Below, one piece after another: positions 26,128 to 34,515 of a stretch of DNA of 43,712 nt. The notes below the pieces were generated by a model, which made no database searches, had not been told where the DNA came from, and saw nothing but the letters and a program-made list of their open reading frames with translations. Numbering within the stretch: position 1 is the first letter of the stretch; each line of letters begins with the position of its first letter. Source of the stretch: Pseudoalteromonas sp. P1-25 (lineage in GTDB: Bacteria; Pseudomonadota; Gammaproteobacteria; Enterobacterales; Alteromonadaceae). Made by a program: the position numbers and the translations under genes. The stretch spans positions 1 through 43,712 of the forward strand of contig NZ_LKDW01000034.1 of the NCBI RefSeq assembly GCF_001401805.1, read 5' to 3'.

Positions 26128-28728
26128 TTAAACTTTCTCGCTTACCCAGGCAGTCACGCTCTCAAGCGCAGCGTTTAAGTTTTCAGGCTGAGAGCCACCC
26201 GCTTGTGCCATATCAGGACGACCGCCCCCTTTACCGCCAACTTGGCCGGCCATGTGGTTTACAAGCTCACCGGCTTTAACTTTACCGGTTAAATCTTTTG
26301 TTACACCGGCAATTAGGCTCACTTTTTCACCGCTGGCAACACCTAGAGCAATAACACCTGAACCAATCTTGTTTTTAAGGTCATCAACCATGCCACGAAG
26401 CGCTTTAGATTCAGTCCCTTCAACGTTTGCCACAAGTAGCTTAACGCCATTAATTTCAACAATCGAATCAAGTAAAGACGCACCTGCTGCACTGGCTAGC
26501 TTATCGTTAAGCTGTGCAATTTGCTTTTCAAGGCCTTTAGACTTTTCAAGAAGCGCAGTTACTTTTTCAAGTACCGATGCGCTATCACCTTTTACTAGCG
26601 CCGCTACATCGTTAAGCTGTTTTTCTTGCTCGCTCACATAGGCTACTGCATCTGCGCCGGTTACTGCTTCAATACGGCGTACGCCCGCAGCAATACCGCT
26701 TTCAGATACGATTTTAAATAAGCCAATATCACCAGCGCGCTCTACGTGCGTACCGCCACACAGTTCAATTGAGTAATCGCCAATGGTGACTACGCGTACT
26801 TCATCGTCGTACTTTTCACCAAACAGCGCCATTGCTCCTTTTGCTTTAGCGTCATCAATCGCCATTAGCTCAGTGTTCAAGGCAAAGTTACGACGAATTT
26901 CATCGTTAACTACACGCTCAATTTCACGTAGCTCTTCTTTAGTTACCGCTTCAAAGTGCGAGAAGTCAAAACGTAAACGATCAGGCTCAACCAGCGAGCC
27001 TTTTTGGCTTACGTGCTCACCTAATAATTGGCGCAGTGCTTCGTGTAAAATATGTGTAGCTGTGTGATTTTTCTTGATACGTTCACGGCGTGCATCATCA
27101 ATAGTGGCATCTACTTTATCGTTAACCGCAATGCGCCCTTGTACGCTACCGTGGTGGGCAAACGCATTACCCAATTTAGTGGTATTAGTCACGCTAAACT
27201 CGCCACCAGCAACAGTAATGGTACCAGTATCGCCTGTTTGGCCACCCGATTCTGCATAAAATGGCGTGTGGTTAAGTACAACAATGCCTTGTTGGCCGTC
27301 TTCTAAAATAGAAACCGATTCACCATTTGAAAACACTTCTATTACTGTCGCGCTGTGATGTGTGCTGTCGTAGCCTTTAAACTCAGTGTGTTTTTCTGAT
27401 TTTAACTGCTCGTTGTAATCGGCACCAAATTTACCCGCTTGCTGCGCTGTTTTACGCTGTACAGCCATGCACTCTTCAAAGCCTGCATGGTCTATTGTCA
27501 TTTGGCGCTCACGGGCTACATCGGCTGTTAAGTCAGCCGGGAAACCATAGGTGTCGTATAGCTTAAATACTAAGTCACCAGGAATAACATCGCCTTTAAG
27601 CTCGCTTAGGCTTTCTTCTAAAATAGCTAAGCCACGCTCAAGGGTTTTACCAAATTGCTCTTCTTCGATGCGTAGTACTTTTTCGATAATCTCTTGCTGC
27701 TTTGCAAGCTCTGGATAGGCTTGACCCATTTGCTCAATAAGCGCAGCTACTAATTTGTAGAAAAACGCGCCTTGTGCACCAAGCTTGTTACCATGGCGAA
27801 CAGCACGGCGAATAATACGACGAAGTACATAACCACGGCCTTCGTTTGATGGCATAACACCATCAGAAATTAAAAACGCACACGAACGAATATGATCCGC
27901 CACTACACGTAGTGACTTATCGTTCATGTCTTGTGCGTTAGTTACGCTTGCCGCAGCTGCAATTAAGCCTTGAAACAAGTCGATTTCGTAGTTTGAATGC
28001 ACGCCTTGTAAAATGGCAGCAATACGCTCAAGGCCCATACCTGTATCAACAGATTGTTTAGGCAGCGGCTCCATAGTCCCGTCGCTTTGACGGTTGTACT
28101 GCATAAATACTAGGTTCCAAATTTCGATAAAGCGGTCGCCATCTTCTTCAGGCGAGCCCGGAGGACCACCCCAAATGTGCTCACCGTGATCGTAAAATAT
28201 TTCAGAACATGGGCCACACGGGCCAGTATCACCCATTGACCAAAAGTTATCTGAGGTAGCAATACGAATAATACGATCTTCGCTTAGGCCAATATCGTTG
28301 TGCCAAAAGCCAAATGCATCTTCATCGTCGTGGTAAATAGTAACAAGTAATTTTTCTTGTGGTAATTTAACAACCTCTGTTAAAAACTCCCACGCAAACT
28401 TAATAGCGTCTTGTTTAAAGTAATCGCCAAAACTAAAGTTACCTAGCATTTCAAAAAATGTATGGTGACGTGCTGTGTAACCTACGTTTTCTAAATCGTT
28501 ATGTTTACCACCTGCACGCACACAACGCTGTGCACTTGTAGCACGCGTGTAAGGGCGAGTTTCGGCGCCTAAAAACACATCTTTAAAAGGAACCATGCCG
28601 GCATTGTTAAATAACAACGTGGCATCGTTACCCGGAATAAGTGAAGCCGATTGGACAATTTGGTGCTGTTTGCTGGCAAAAAAGTCTAAAAACTGTTGCC
28701 TAAGTTGTGCCGTAGTCATGTGCTGCAT
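26128..28728 (-). CDS. alaS: Alanyl-tRNA synthetase
   Basis: 866 residues (E. coli 876). A class II synthetase core at the N-terminus (RQQFLDFFASKQHQIV, then ALLFNNAGMVPFKD with one divergent residue, TARHHTFFEMLGNFSFGDYFK). The editing domain has HTATHILHEALRQ (HxxxH) and CGGTH (Cys and His ligands), and a C-Ala domain with GGKGGGRPDMAQAGG near 830-845. The ATG at 28728 has AGGTGAG 8 bases upstream; a second ATG three codons later is possible. It is followed by lysC and preceded by recX. Confidence 0.97.
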   Translation of the reverse strand: MQHMTTAQLRQQFLDFFASKQHQIVQSASLIPGNDATLLFNNAGMVPFKDVFLGAETRPYTRATSAQRCVRAGGKHNDLENVGYTARHHTFFEMLGNFSFGDYFKQDAIKFAWEFLTEVVKLPQEKLLVTIYHDDEDAFGFWHNDIGLSEDRIIRIATSDNFWSMGDTGPCGPCSEIFYDHGEHIWGGPPGSPEEDGDRFIEIWNLVFMQYNRQSDGTMEPLPKQSVDTGMGLERIAAILQGVHSNYEIDLFQGLIAAAASVTNAQDMNDKSLRVVADHIRSCAFLISDGVMPSNEGRGYVLRRIIRRAVRHGNKLGAQGAFFYKLVAALIEQMGQAYPELAKQQEIIEKVLRIEEEQFGKTLERGLAILEESLSELKGDVIPGDLVFKLYDTYGFPADLTADVARERQMTIDHAGFEECMAVQRKTAQQAGKFGADYNEQLKSEKHTEFKGYDSTHHSATVIEVFSNGESVSILEDGQQGIVVLNHTPFYAESGGQTGDTGTITVAGGEFSVTNTTKLGNAFAHHGSVQGRIAVNDKVDATIDDARRERIKKNHTATHILHEALRQLLGEHVSQKGSLVEPDRLRFDFSHFEAVTKEELREIERVVNDEIRRNFALNTELMAIDDAKAKGAMALFGEKYDDEVRVVTIGDYSIELCGGTHVERAGDIGLFKIVSESGIAAGVRRIEAVTGADAVAYVSEQEKQLNDVAALVKGDSASVLEKVTALLEKSKGLEKQIAQLNDKLASAAGASLLDSIVEINGVKLLVANVEGTESKALRGMVDDLKNKIGSGVIALGVASGEKVSLIAGVTKDLTGKVKAGELVNHMAGQVGGKGGGRPDMAQAGGSQPENLNAALESVTAWVSEKV

Positions 28729-28747
28729 GTGAAAATCTCACCTGTAT

Positions 28748-29200
28748 TTACTGTGCTTGCATTGCAAAATCAATTTCATCGTAGCTAAATCCTCGGTACA
28801 TTAAGTAGCGCACGCGCTTGGCCTTATCTTTATACTCGAGGTTTGCCGGTGTAGTGGAATACTTTTTGTTGTACGCTTCCTGCGCAAGCTCAAACCAGTC
28901 TATTTCAAGCTCTTCAACCACTCTTTCAAGTAGTGAACGGTCAATCCCTTTGCCTATGGCTTCGCTTTGAATGCGCTTTAAGCCATGGCCTTTAAAAATG
29001 TGTTTTCTAACAAACCCTTCGCAATAGCGTTGCTCGTTAATAAAATTGTGCTCTTCGCACCAATTAAGCAGGGTTTCTATAAACTCATCGCTGGCTTCTT
29101 TTTGTTGAAGCTTAAAGGTTAACTCGCGGCGCGAATACTCTTGGCGCCCAAGTAACCACAGTACATAGTTTTTAAGTTTTTGTTTTAACTTATCATCCAT
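28748..29200 (-). CDS. recX: Regulatory protein RecX
   Basis: 150 residues (family 150-170), composed of three-helix repeats. It starts KLKNYVLWLLGRQEYSRREL and continues with the repeat cores CEEHNFINEQRYCEGFVR and RVRYLMYRGFSYDEIDFAM. RecX caps RecA filaments. recX is usually directly downstream of recA, but here recA is not in the window: the upstream neighbour is a membrane-protein gene whose stop codon overlaps the recX start by one base (TAATG). The recX-alaS order is retained. Confidence 0.93.
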   Translation of the reverse strand: MDDKLKQKLKNYVLWLLGRQEYSRRELTFKLQQKEASDEFIETLLNWCEEHNFINEQRYCEGFVRKHIFKGHGLKRIQSEAIGKGIDRSLLERVVEELEIDWFELAQEAYNKKYSTTPANLEYKDKAKRVRYLMYRGFSYDEIDFAMQAQ

Positions 29201-29988
29201 TAAGCGTCAAAGCGCCCGCTTTGTTCACTGCTAAGTGGTTTAACATTACTATCGTCACTTGGCGGTACAACTGGCATAAAAATAGCCTGATAAGATACAA
29301 AGAAACTAATGTAGCAAATTGGCATTAAAATCAACAGCGGTAAGAACGATAAGAACATAGAAAGCGCCATAAATAACGCACAAATAATACCAAAAACACT
29401 CAATGCGAACAGGTTATGATAAAAAACCAGTAACGAATTTTTAAGCGCCGTTAAAATGCGTTTTTCTTTACTAAAATAAATCAGCGGTACCGCGTAAGCA
29501 AACGCCATTAAATACACCGCCATTGCCACTAAAAATAGCACTACACTTGCGCTCGAAATACTATTTAAGGTTTGCTCAAGCGCAATGTTAGGATCAAGCC
29601 CCTCTTGGCTCATAATAGCCACGGCATCAGCAAATAAGCTATTGGCTAACAAGGCCATTAAAATACCCGCTCCCATTTGGTAAAGCGCTAAACGTAGCAG
29701 CCCTAAACGGTTACCTTTTGCGCTAAAAGGTTTAAGTATGTCGGCCAGCATAATTTTACCGCCTTGCTGCTTGCTAAGTACCGCTTGGTAAAAACCGGCG
29801 GTTAAAAAAGGCGTAGCAATAGCTGCTACAACTTGCAGTAAAGGTAAAAATAACGACAGTAAGCCCACTATGCCTATTAATAAATGCATCACTACAAAGG
29901 TAAATGGCTGGGTTTTAAAAATATGCCAACCGGCTTTAAACCACTTTAGCCCGGCATCGGCTTTAAAAATTCGTAACTCGTTAGACAT
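29200..29988 (-). CDS. BPSS1780-family integral membrane protein
   Basis: 262 residues from the ATG at 29988 (MSNELRIF); a TTG start 21 bases upstream is less likely. The family features are an N-terminal GLKWFKAGWHIFKTQPFTFV segment and about six hydrophobic helices (about 35-55, 58-76, 100-122, 150-172, 190-215, 220-240). The polar tail ends SSEQSGRFDA. Function unknown. It begins just after the ribA terminator and is translationally coupled to recX by a one-base stop/start overlap. Confidence 0.8.
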   Translation of the reverse strand: MSNELRIFKADAGLKWFKAGWHIFKTQPFTFVVMHLLIGIVGLLSLFLPLLQVVAAIATPFLTAGFYQAVLSKQQGGKIMLADILKPFSAKGNRLGLLRLALYQMGAGILMALLANSLFADAVAIMSQEGLDPNIALEQTLNSISSASVVLFLVAMAVYLMAFAYAVPLIYFSKEKRILTALKNSLLVFYHNLFALSVFGIICALFMALSMFLSFLPLLILMPICYISFFVSYQAIFMPVVPPSDDSNVKPLSSEQSGRFDA

Positions 29989-30010
29989 ACTGGCTCTTAG
30001 ATTAAACAAA

Positions 30011-30035
30011 ACACGCCAAGTATAACTTGGCGTGT
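30011..30035 (-). terminator. Terminator of ribA
   Basis: A perfect 11-bp stem ACACGCCAAGT/ACTTGGCGTGT with a 3-base loop is followed on the minus strand by TTTTGTTT. It sits between ribA (ends 30069) and the membrane-protein gene (starts 29988). Confidence 0.88.
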
Positions 30036-30068
30036 GGGGGGATTAACAGACACTACATGATTAAATAG

Positions 30069-30692
30069 TTAAGGTTTTTTAATTTTTTTAATATCTAACA
30101 TATGCGCGCCGTGTTTAATTTTGGTTTCTAGGTACGCTTTGTTACCTGTAAGCCCTGCTTTAATGTGCGCATGGGTGCCAATAACCGTGTCTACTTCAAT
30201 GCCAGCATCTTTTAATGCATTAAGCTTTTTAGGATTATTGGTCATTAATTTAACGTGGTTTAAATTAAGTGCGTTAAGCATTAATACCGCATCCGAAAAA
30301 TCACGCAAGTCATCGGCAAAGCCTAAGTGATTGTTAGCCTCGTAGGTGTTCATACCTTGTGATTGCAGTACGTAAGCGTCAATTTTATTATATAAACCAA
30401 TGCCACGGCCTTCTTGGCGCAAATACAATAACACGCCGCCTTGTTCGTGCATCATTTCAATACACTCATTTAGCTGCTCGCCGCAATCGCAACGCGATGA
30501 ATGAAACACATCACCGGTTAAACATTCAGAGTGCATGCGAATAAGCGGCACAGACTGCTGTGAGTCGGCATTGTTAAACACGAATGCAACGTGTTCTTGG
30601 CCGTCTTTTAAGCCACTAAAAGACACTATCTCTGCGGGAATATCACTATTTTTGCCAACATTTAGCTGGGCTCTTGCTCTTACTTGCGCCAC
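30069..30692 (-). CDS. ribA: GTP cyclohydrolase II
   Basis: A 207-residue enzyme that opens GTP in the first step of riboflavin synthesis. The zinc ligands Cys57, Cys68 and Cys70 (SECLTGDVFHSSRCDC) have the family spacing. LRQEGRGIGLYNKIDAY, the catalytic segment, and the NNPKK motif near the C-terminus are intact. It is a stand-alone RibA, not fused to RibB. The start codon is GTG at 30692. No FMN riboswitch is visible upstream; a 13-base palindrome lies 39 bases before the start. Confidence 0.96.
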   Translation of the reverse strand: MAQVRARAQLNVGKNSDIPAEIVSFSGLKDGQEHVAFVFNNADSQQSVPLIRMHSECLTGDVFHSSRCDCGEQLNECIEMMHEQGGVLLYLRQEGRGIGLYNKIDAYVLQSQGMNTYEANNHLGFADDLRDFSDAVLMLNALNLNHVKLMTNNPKKLNALKDAGIEVDTVIGTHAHIKAGLTGNKAYLETKIKHGAHMLDIKKIKKP

Positions 30693-30730
30693 GACAAATC
30701 CAAATAATTAAATAACTACGACACCATGAG

Positions 30731-30743
30731 GTGATAATATCAC
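30731..30743. promoter_or_regulatory. 13-base palindrome upstream of ribA
   Basis: GTGATA, one base, TATCAC: a perfect palindrome 39 bases upstream of the ribA GTG. It could be an operator, but its spacing does not match CRP (TGTGA-N6-TCACA) or FNR, and the binding factor is unknown. Confidence 0.35.
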
Positions 30744-30957
30744 AAACGTTTAAATTTAGATCGTAGTACAACATAGTTTATGGCAAATATATGGCGACGG
30801 CAGCCACTGTTTTCAATATTTACTCGTAATAAAAGTACAGCCTTGAACAGCTACAGCACTTACCTAAAAAGGTGACAATCAAACTCTGCTTTGCTATTTT
30901 AAATTTACTTCACAATTGTGTTTTGAGCTTATTAATGTAAAAGCAAAGCGCATAAAC

Positions 30958-30976
30958 AATAATGACTACCATTCTC
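30958..30976 (+). promoter_or_regulatory. Putative Fur box
   Basis: AATAATGACTACCATTCTC matches 14 of 19 positions of the Fur consensus GATAATGATAATCATTATC. It lies 46 bases before a gene for a TonB-domain protein, a typical target of iron control. Iron regulation is inference. Confidence 0.5.
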
Positions 30977-31021
30977 ACTTGTGGTATTTTGTTTCTAGAT
31001 TGAACACTAATAGGGATTATT

Positions 31022-32134
31022 ATGAAAGCACAACACCTCGCCTTAATAATAGGATTAACCTTTACGGCTTTTGTAAGCCAGACCAAAGCAAGCCAAGTAA
31101 ACGATGAAAAAGCTGCCTTTTCTGATGCATACCAAAGTTATTTAACGGCTGTAAAAAAAGATGAAAACATAGAGCAAGCTGCCAAACTAGCCTACACTAC
31201 GGGGCTTTCTTTTTATGGTGACAAAAGTGATAACACCGCAAGCCTTGCTATTAATTATGCCAAAGCAATTACAGCGCCACGCACAATAAGCAGCAAAAAA
31301 AATGTAACCGAAATGCGTTACGAGCTGTACTCGCAAGCCTATTCAATACTGGCAAGTAACCACGGTGAAAATGCAATAGAAACAATCGATGCGCTAATTG
31401 GCAAAGCAGAAAACACTGACTCGGCCTATCAAGCAGATAACGATTACGACCGTGTAATTAAAATAGCTAAAACGCAAAACAACCCTAAATTTGTTGCCGA
31501 CATGCAGTTTGAAGCAGCCTCATTGCTAGCCAAAAAATTTGCTCATAAAAAATACCATAAAGCTAAAACACTGCTTAACCAAGCCGATGACTACTACCGT
31601 AATAACCTAGACGACAACACCGTAGAGCGCATTAAAGCCGACTTTTTAATGGCATCATTTGCTCAAGGTAAGAAAAAATACAATGAAGCCATTGAACGAC
31701 TAAACCATGTTGTATCGGTATTTGATAACAACTTAAGCTTTGATCACAACGCTGAGCTTACTGCGCACTCAAAGCTAGTTAACCTTTACGAAAAAACAGG
31801 CCAAAGCGAGCAAGCCACTAAGCATTGTTTAGCAATTGCTAAAATGGTGCCGTGGAAAGAAACACAAGAGCAAACACCTATATACCGTGAAAACCCTGAG
31901 TACCCACAAAACAAAGCGCGCCAAATGCGAGACGGCATAGTGGTTGTTGAATTTGACGTAGATACCGCAGGCTTTGTTAAAAACCCAGAGGTAGTTAGCT
32001 CACAAGGGGGTAAAGAGTTTGAAAGGTCGGCACTTAGCGCACTTAAAAAGTGGCGTTATGCACCAAAATTTGAAAACGGCCAACCTGTAGTTGCAAGTAC
32101 ACAAGTACAGCTCGACTTTAAAATAGCCAGATAA
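31022..32134 (+). CDS. Periplasmic TonB C-terminal-domain protein with helical repeat region
   Basis: 370 residues. A cleavable-looking signal peptide (1-23, ending TKAS) leads into an all-helical region (about 25-280) with TPR-like spacing. The C-terminal TonB domain (about 285-370) contains ENPEYPQNKARQMRDG, VVEFDVDTAGFVKNPEV, SALSALKKWRYAP and a final VQLDFKI strand. The energy-coupling Pro-rich stretch and a persistent N-terminal TM anchor of classical TonB are missing, so it may act as an accessory or partner-binding TonB rather than an ExbBD-driven one. A Fur-box-like site precedes it. Monocistronic; convergent with the phosphatase gene. Confidence 0.82.
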   Translation: MKAQHLALIIGLTFTAFVSQTKASQVNDEKAAFSDAYQSYLTAVKKDENIEQAAKLAYTTGLSFYGDKSDNTASLAINYAKAITAPRTISSKKNVTEMRYELYSQAYSILASNHGENAIETIDALIGKAENTDSAYQADNDYDRVIKIAKTQNNPKFVADMQFEAASLLAKKFAHKKYHKAKTLLNQADDYYRNNLDDNTVERIKADFLMASFAQGKKKYNEAIERLNHVVSVFDNNLSFDHNAELTAHSKLVNLYEKTGQSEQATKHCLAIAKMVPWKETQEQTPIYRENPEYPQNKARQMRDGIVVVEFDVDTAGFVKNPEVVSSQGGKEFERSALSALKKWRYAPKFENGQPVVASTQVQLDFKIAR

Positions 32135-32179
32135 CACGCAAGGTATTAAATCGCGTCTTTTTTGTTCAGGTAGTTTTAT

Positions 32180-32629
32180 TCAAAGCTTTGCGAGTATTTT
32201 ATCGCTGGCGGCTTCTATTAAATCGAGCACATTTTCAAAGCCGTCATCGCCGCCGTAGTATGGGTCGGGTATGGCGCTTTGGCTTTGCTCGCCGTATTCT
32301 AAAAACAATGCCAGCTTGTAATGTAAATGCGCTGGGCACTTTGCTTTTAAGTCAGCTAAATTTTGTGTGTCGGCTGCTAAAATTAAATCAAACTCAGTAA
32401 AATCGCTGCTGCGCACTGGGCGCGAAAAAATTCCTTTAAAGCTATAACCGCGTTTTTCCCCCGCAGCCATTGAACGGCTATCTGGTGTTTTACCTTCGTG
32501 ATAACCAATAGTCCCTGCCGAGTCTACTTTTACCTCTACACCTAATTTTTTAGCGCGCGCTTTTAACACCGCCTCTGCTGTTGGCGAGCGGCAAATATTA
32601 CCTAAACACACTATCAGTACTTTTTTCAT
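32180..32629 (-). CDS. Low-molecular-weight protein tyrosine phosphatase
   Basis: 149 residues. The catalytic loop CLGNICRS has nucleophile Cys8 and Arg14 near the N-terminus, and the general acid Asp122 lies in IPDPYYGGDDGF. These are the full signatures of the LMW-PTP/arsenate-reductase fold, and family length is about 150. Neither a tyrosine kinase (Wzc/Etk) nor a capsule gene is adjacent, so the substrate is open. A good ribosome-binding site (AGGAG) precedes the ATG. It lies 24 bases downstream of the DUF3087 gene and is probably co-transcribed with it. Confidence 0.93.
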   Translation of the reverse strand: MKKVLIVCLGNICRSPTAEAVLKARAKKLGVEVKVDSAGTIGYHEGKTPDSRSMAAGEKRGYSFKGIFSRPVRSSDFTEFDLILAADTQNLADLKAKCPAHLHYKLALFLEYGEQSQSAIPDPYYGGDDGFENVLDLIEAASDKILAKL

Positions 32630-32653
32630 AAAGGCTCCTTTAGCACCCTAGGC

Positions 32654-33160
32654 TTAAAACTGTTTTAATATAGACTCATTATAGTCATCGGCATTTAAAG
32701 TCAGGTTATACTTGGCTGCCACACTATCAAGCTCTGCTTGTTTTATCGCTAACTCGTCCATGGTGATGGTGTTATCGTCAAGCTGCCATAAAAGCCGCGA
32801 GCCCGCATAACTATAATGAATCGCTAACAGTGCATCGGCATTACCTTCACGCCCTGCTGCTTTTAGTTTTGGCATTTTGCGGGTTATTTTATTAAGCGAT
32901 TGTTTTAGCTCCCACACGTACACTACTTCGGTCATAAAACTATGGGTACGGTATTTATTTAACAGCCAGCCAATCGCCAAACTAGTTATAACAACACCGG
33001 TTAAATTCCAATGAAAATGGCTCCCGCTTTCATCAGGAAATAGCGCAATTAATGTTTGCGATATCGCCAAGCTGCCAACAGCTAAACCCGCTGCACAACC
33101 TACAATTACCCGATTTAAATGCTTACGGTAACGTGCTTTATCTATTTGTATGAGTTGCAT
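32654..33160 (-). CDS. DUF3087 membrane protein
   Basis: 168 residues with two TM helices (about 18-40 and 49-67) and a cytosolic C-terminal helical domain (about 70-168). The start MQLIQIDKARYRKHLNRVIV, the HFHWNLTGVV segment between the helices, and the tail LNADDYNESILKQF fit the DUF3087 family. Function unknown. Divergent from tonB, upstream of the phosphatase gene. Confidence 0.8.
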   Translation of the reverse strand: MQLIQIDKARYRKHLNRVIVGCAAGLAVGSLAISQTLIALFPDESGSHFHWNLTGVVITSLAIGWLLNKYRTHSFMTEVVYVWELKQSLNKITRKMPKLKAAGREGNADALLAIHYSYAGSRLLWQLDDNTITMDELAIKQAELDSVAAKYNLTLNADDYNESILKQF

Positions 33161-33305
33161 AACAGCCTAAAAATTTATAAGTAAAAGAATACAAAACGCT
33201 ATTGTAACTAAACCCCGCAATTTTTATAAAATTATTTAACCCCTTTTTGATTTGCCCCCCGTTATAGCTTTTAAATAACCCAAATAAGTTTACTCGGAGC
33301 GGCTT

Positions 33306-33935
33306 ATGCACACACTTGAAGTACCTAATAACTCAGCATTTATAAAAACATCAACCGCCGTAATTGGCGGTGTAGTAATGACCTTTGCGGCTTTTGCGTT
33401 TATGCAATATTTAATATCTGGCGAGCAGCGCGCACCTATTAAACCTGGCGGCGATATTATTGTGGAGATTTTTCAAGTCCCAGAGGATTCACAAGTAAAT
33501 CAAAAACCAAAAATACAGCCGCCACCGCCGGTACCAAAAACACCGCCTAAGGCACCACCAATAGATACCTCGAGCGACCCTGTAATTGCTATAAACGAAG
33601 TAATGCCGGTCACTATTGACGACTTTGGTGATGATATAAATAGCACCATTAGCCGCCCTACTGGGGATGCAACGCCCATAGTGCGCATAAACCCTAAATA
33701 CCCAACATCTGCTGCTCGCGATGGCATTGAAGGCTGGGTACAACTTAGCTTTAGCATTTCGCCCACCGGCGAAGTAATAAACCCAGTAGTGATTAACGCA
33801 GAGCCAAAACGCACCTTTGACCGCGAAGCAATAAGAGCCATTAAACGCTGGAAATATCGCCCCAAAGTAATTGAAGGTGTGGCACAATTACAAACAGGTC
33901 AAACCGTACAGCTCGATTTTAAATTACAACAATAA
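33306..33935 (+). CDS. tonB: Energy transducer TonB
   Basis: 209 residues with classical TonB architecture. One N-terminal TM helix (about 14-36) is followed by a periplasmic Pro/Lys-rich stretch (about 67-87, PPPPVPKTPPKAPP) and a C-terminal TonB domain (about 125-209) with NPKYPTSAARDGIEGW, AIRAIKRWKYRPK and a terminal VQLDFKLQ strand. It couples ExbBD energy to outer-membrane receptors; exbBD are not in the window. GGAG precedes the ATG. It is the first gene of a three-gene unit, with the sigma factor gene 13 bases downstream. Confidence 0.93.
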   Translation: MHTLEVPNNSAFIKTSTAVIGGVVMTFAAFAFMQYLISGEQRAPIKPGGDIIVEIFQVPEDSQVNQKPKIQPPPPVPKTPPKAPPIDTSSDPVIAINEVMPVTIDDFGDDINSTISRPTGDATPIVRINPKYPTSAARDGIEGWVQLSFSISPTGEVINPVVINAEPKRTFDREAIRAIKRWKYRPKVIEGVAQLQTGQTVQLDFKLQQ

Positions 33936-33948
33936 AAGCGATGAGCCT

Positions 33949-34515
33949 ATGCCACTAAGTATTAAGTCATGGTTATTTGAAACGCCAAGCAAGGATTGCA
34001 TGGCAAGCTACGCAAAAAGTGGCGACAATCGTCACTTAGAGCAGCTTATTGCCTTATACAGTAACGATTTATATCACTACCTAGTAACGCAATCTAATAC
34101 ACATTTAGCATACGACGTAAGCCAACAAATATGGCTAAAGGTAATCGAAAAACGCCACCTTTACCAAGCGCAAACCACGCCAAAAGCCTGGTTATTTAAA
34201 CTCGCGCGCAACACACTCATAGACGAATACCGCAAACAGCAGCGCTTTGTAGAGCTTGACGAAAACACTCATCTACCCGCGCAGCAAAATGAGCAAAGCA
34301 ATCACATTAGCAATATAAGTTATCAAGCATTCGATAGTGCACTTAAACAGCTAAGCTTTGTACAACGCGAAGCCATTACCTTGCAACAAGAAGGCTTTAG
34401 CCTTACCGACATAGCGCTTATAACCCAAAGCAACCATGAAAGCGTAAAAACGCGCTTGCGCTATGCCAAACAAAACCTTAAACGTTTATTAGGAGCAAAC
34501 AATGAACAAGCCTGA
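33949..34515 (+). CDS. ECF-type RNA polymerase sigma factor
   Basis: 188 residues from the ATG at 33949, 13 bases after tonB; the longer reading frame overlapping the tonB end is unlikely. Sigma-2 region: LYHYLVTQSNTHLAYDVSQQ, then WLFKLARNTLIDEYRKQQR (about 80-100). Sigma-4 region: LKQLSFVQREAITLQQEG (about 125) and a helix-turn-helix with SLTDIALITQSNHESVKTRLRYA. Sigma-3 is absent, as in extracytoplasmic-function sigmas. The next gene overlaps it by 14 bases and encodes a single-TM protein, the usual arrangement of an anti-sigma factor. Confidence 0.9.
   Translation: MPLSIKSWLFETPSKDCMASYAKSGDNRHLEQLIALYSNDLYHYLVTQSNTHLAYDVSQQIWLKVIEKRHLYQAQTTPKAWLFKLARNTLIDEYRKQQRFVELDENTHLPAQQNEQSNHISNISYQAFDSALKQLSFVQREAITLQQEGFSLTDIALITQSNHESVKTRLRYAKQNLKRLLGANNEQA

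Larger units (their letters stand above)
30693..31021. other. Divergent intergenic region ribA / TonB-domain gene
   Basis: About 330 bases. It holds a palindrome GTGATA-A-TATCAC (30731-30743) close to ribA and a Fur-box-like site (30958-30976) close to the rightward gene. No gene is seen. Confidence 0.5.

Noticed and set aside
26252..26641. 129-codon ORF antisense to alaS
   Set aside because: It lies wholly inside the conserved alaS frame and has low-complexity Ser/Leu-rich translation typical of a shadow frame.
33489..33887. Long ORFs antisense to tonB
   Set aside because: They are artefacts of the Pro-rich tonB coding sequence; no ribosome-binding site or family features.
33871..33948. 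N-terminal extension of the ECF sigma gene into tonB
   Set aside because: It overlaps the end of tonB in another frame and adds no sigma-factor sequence; the ATG at 33949 gives the normal length.
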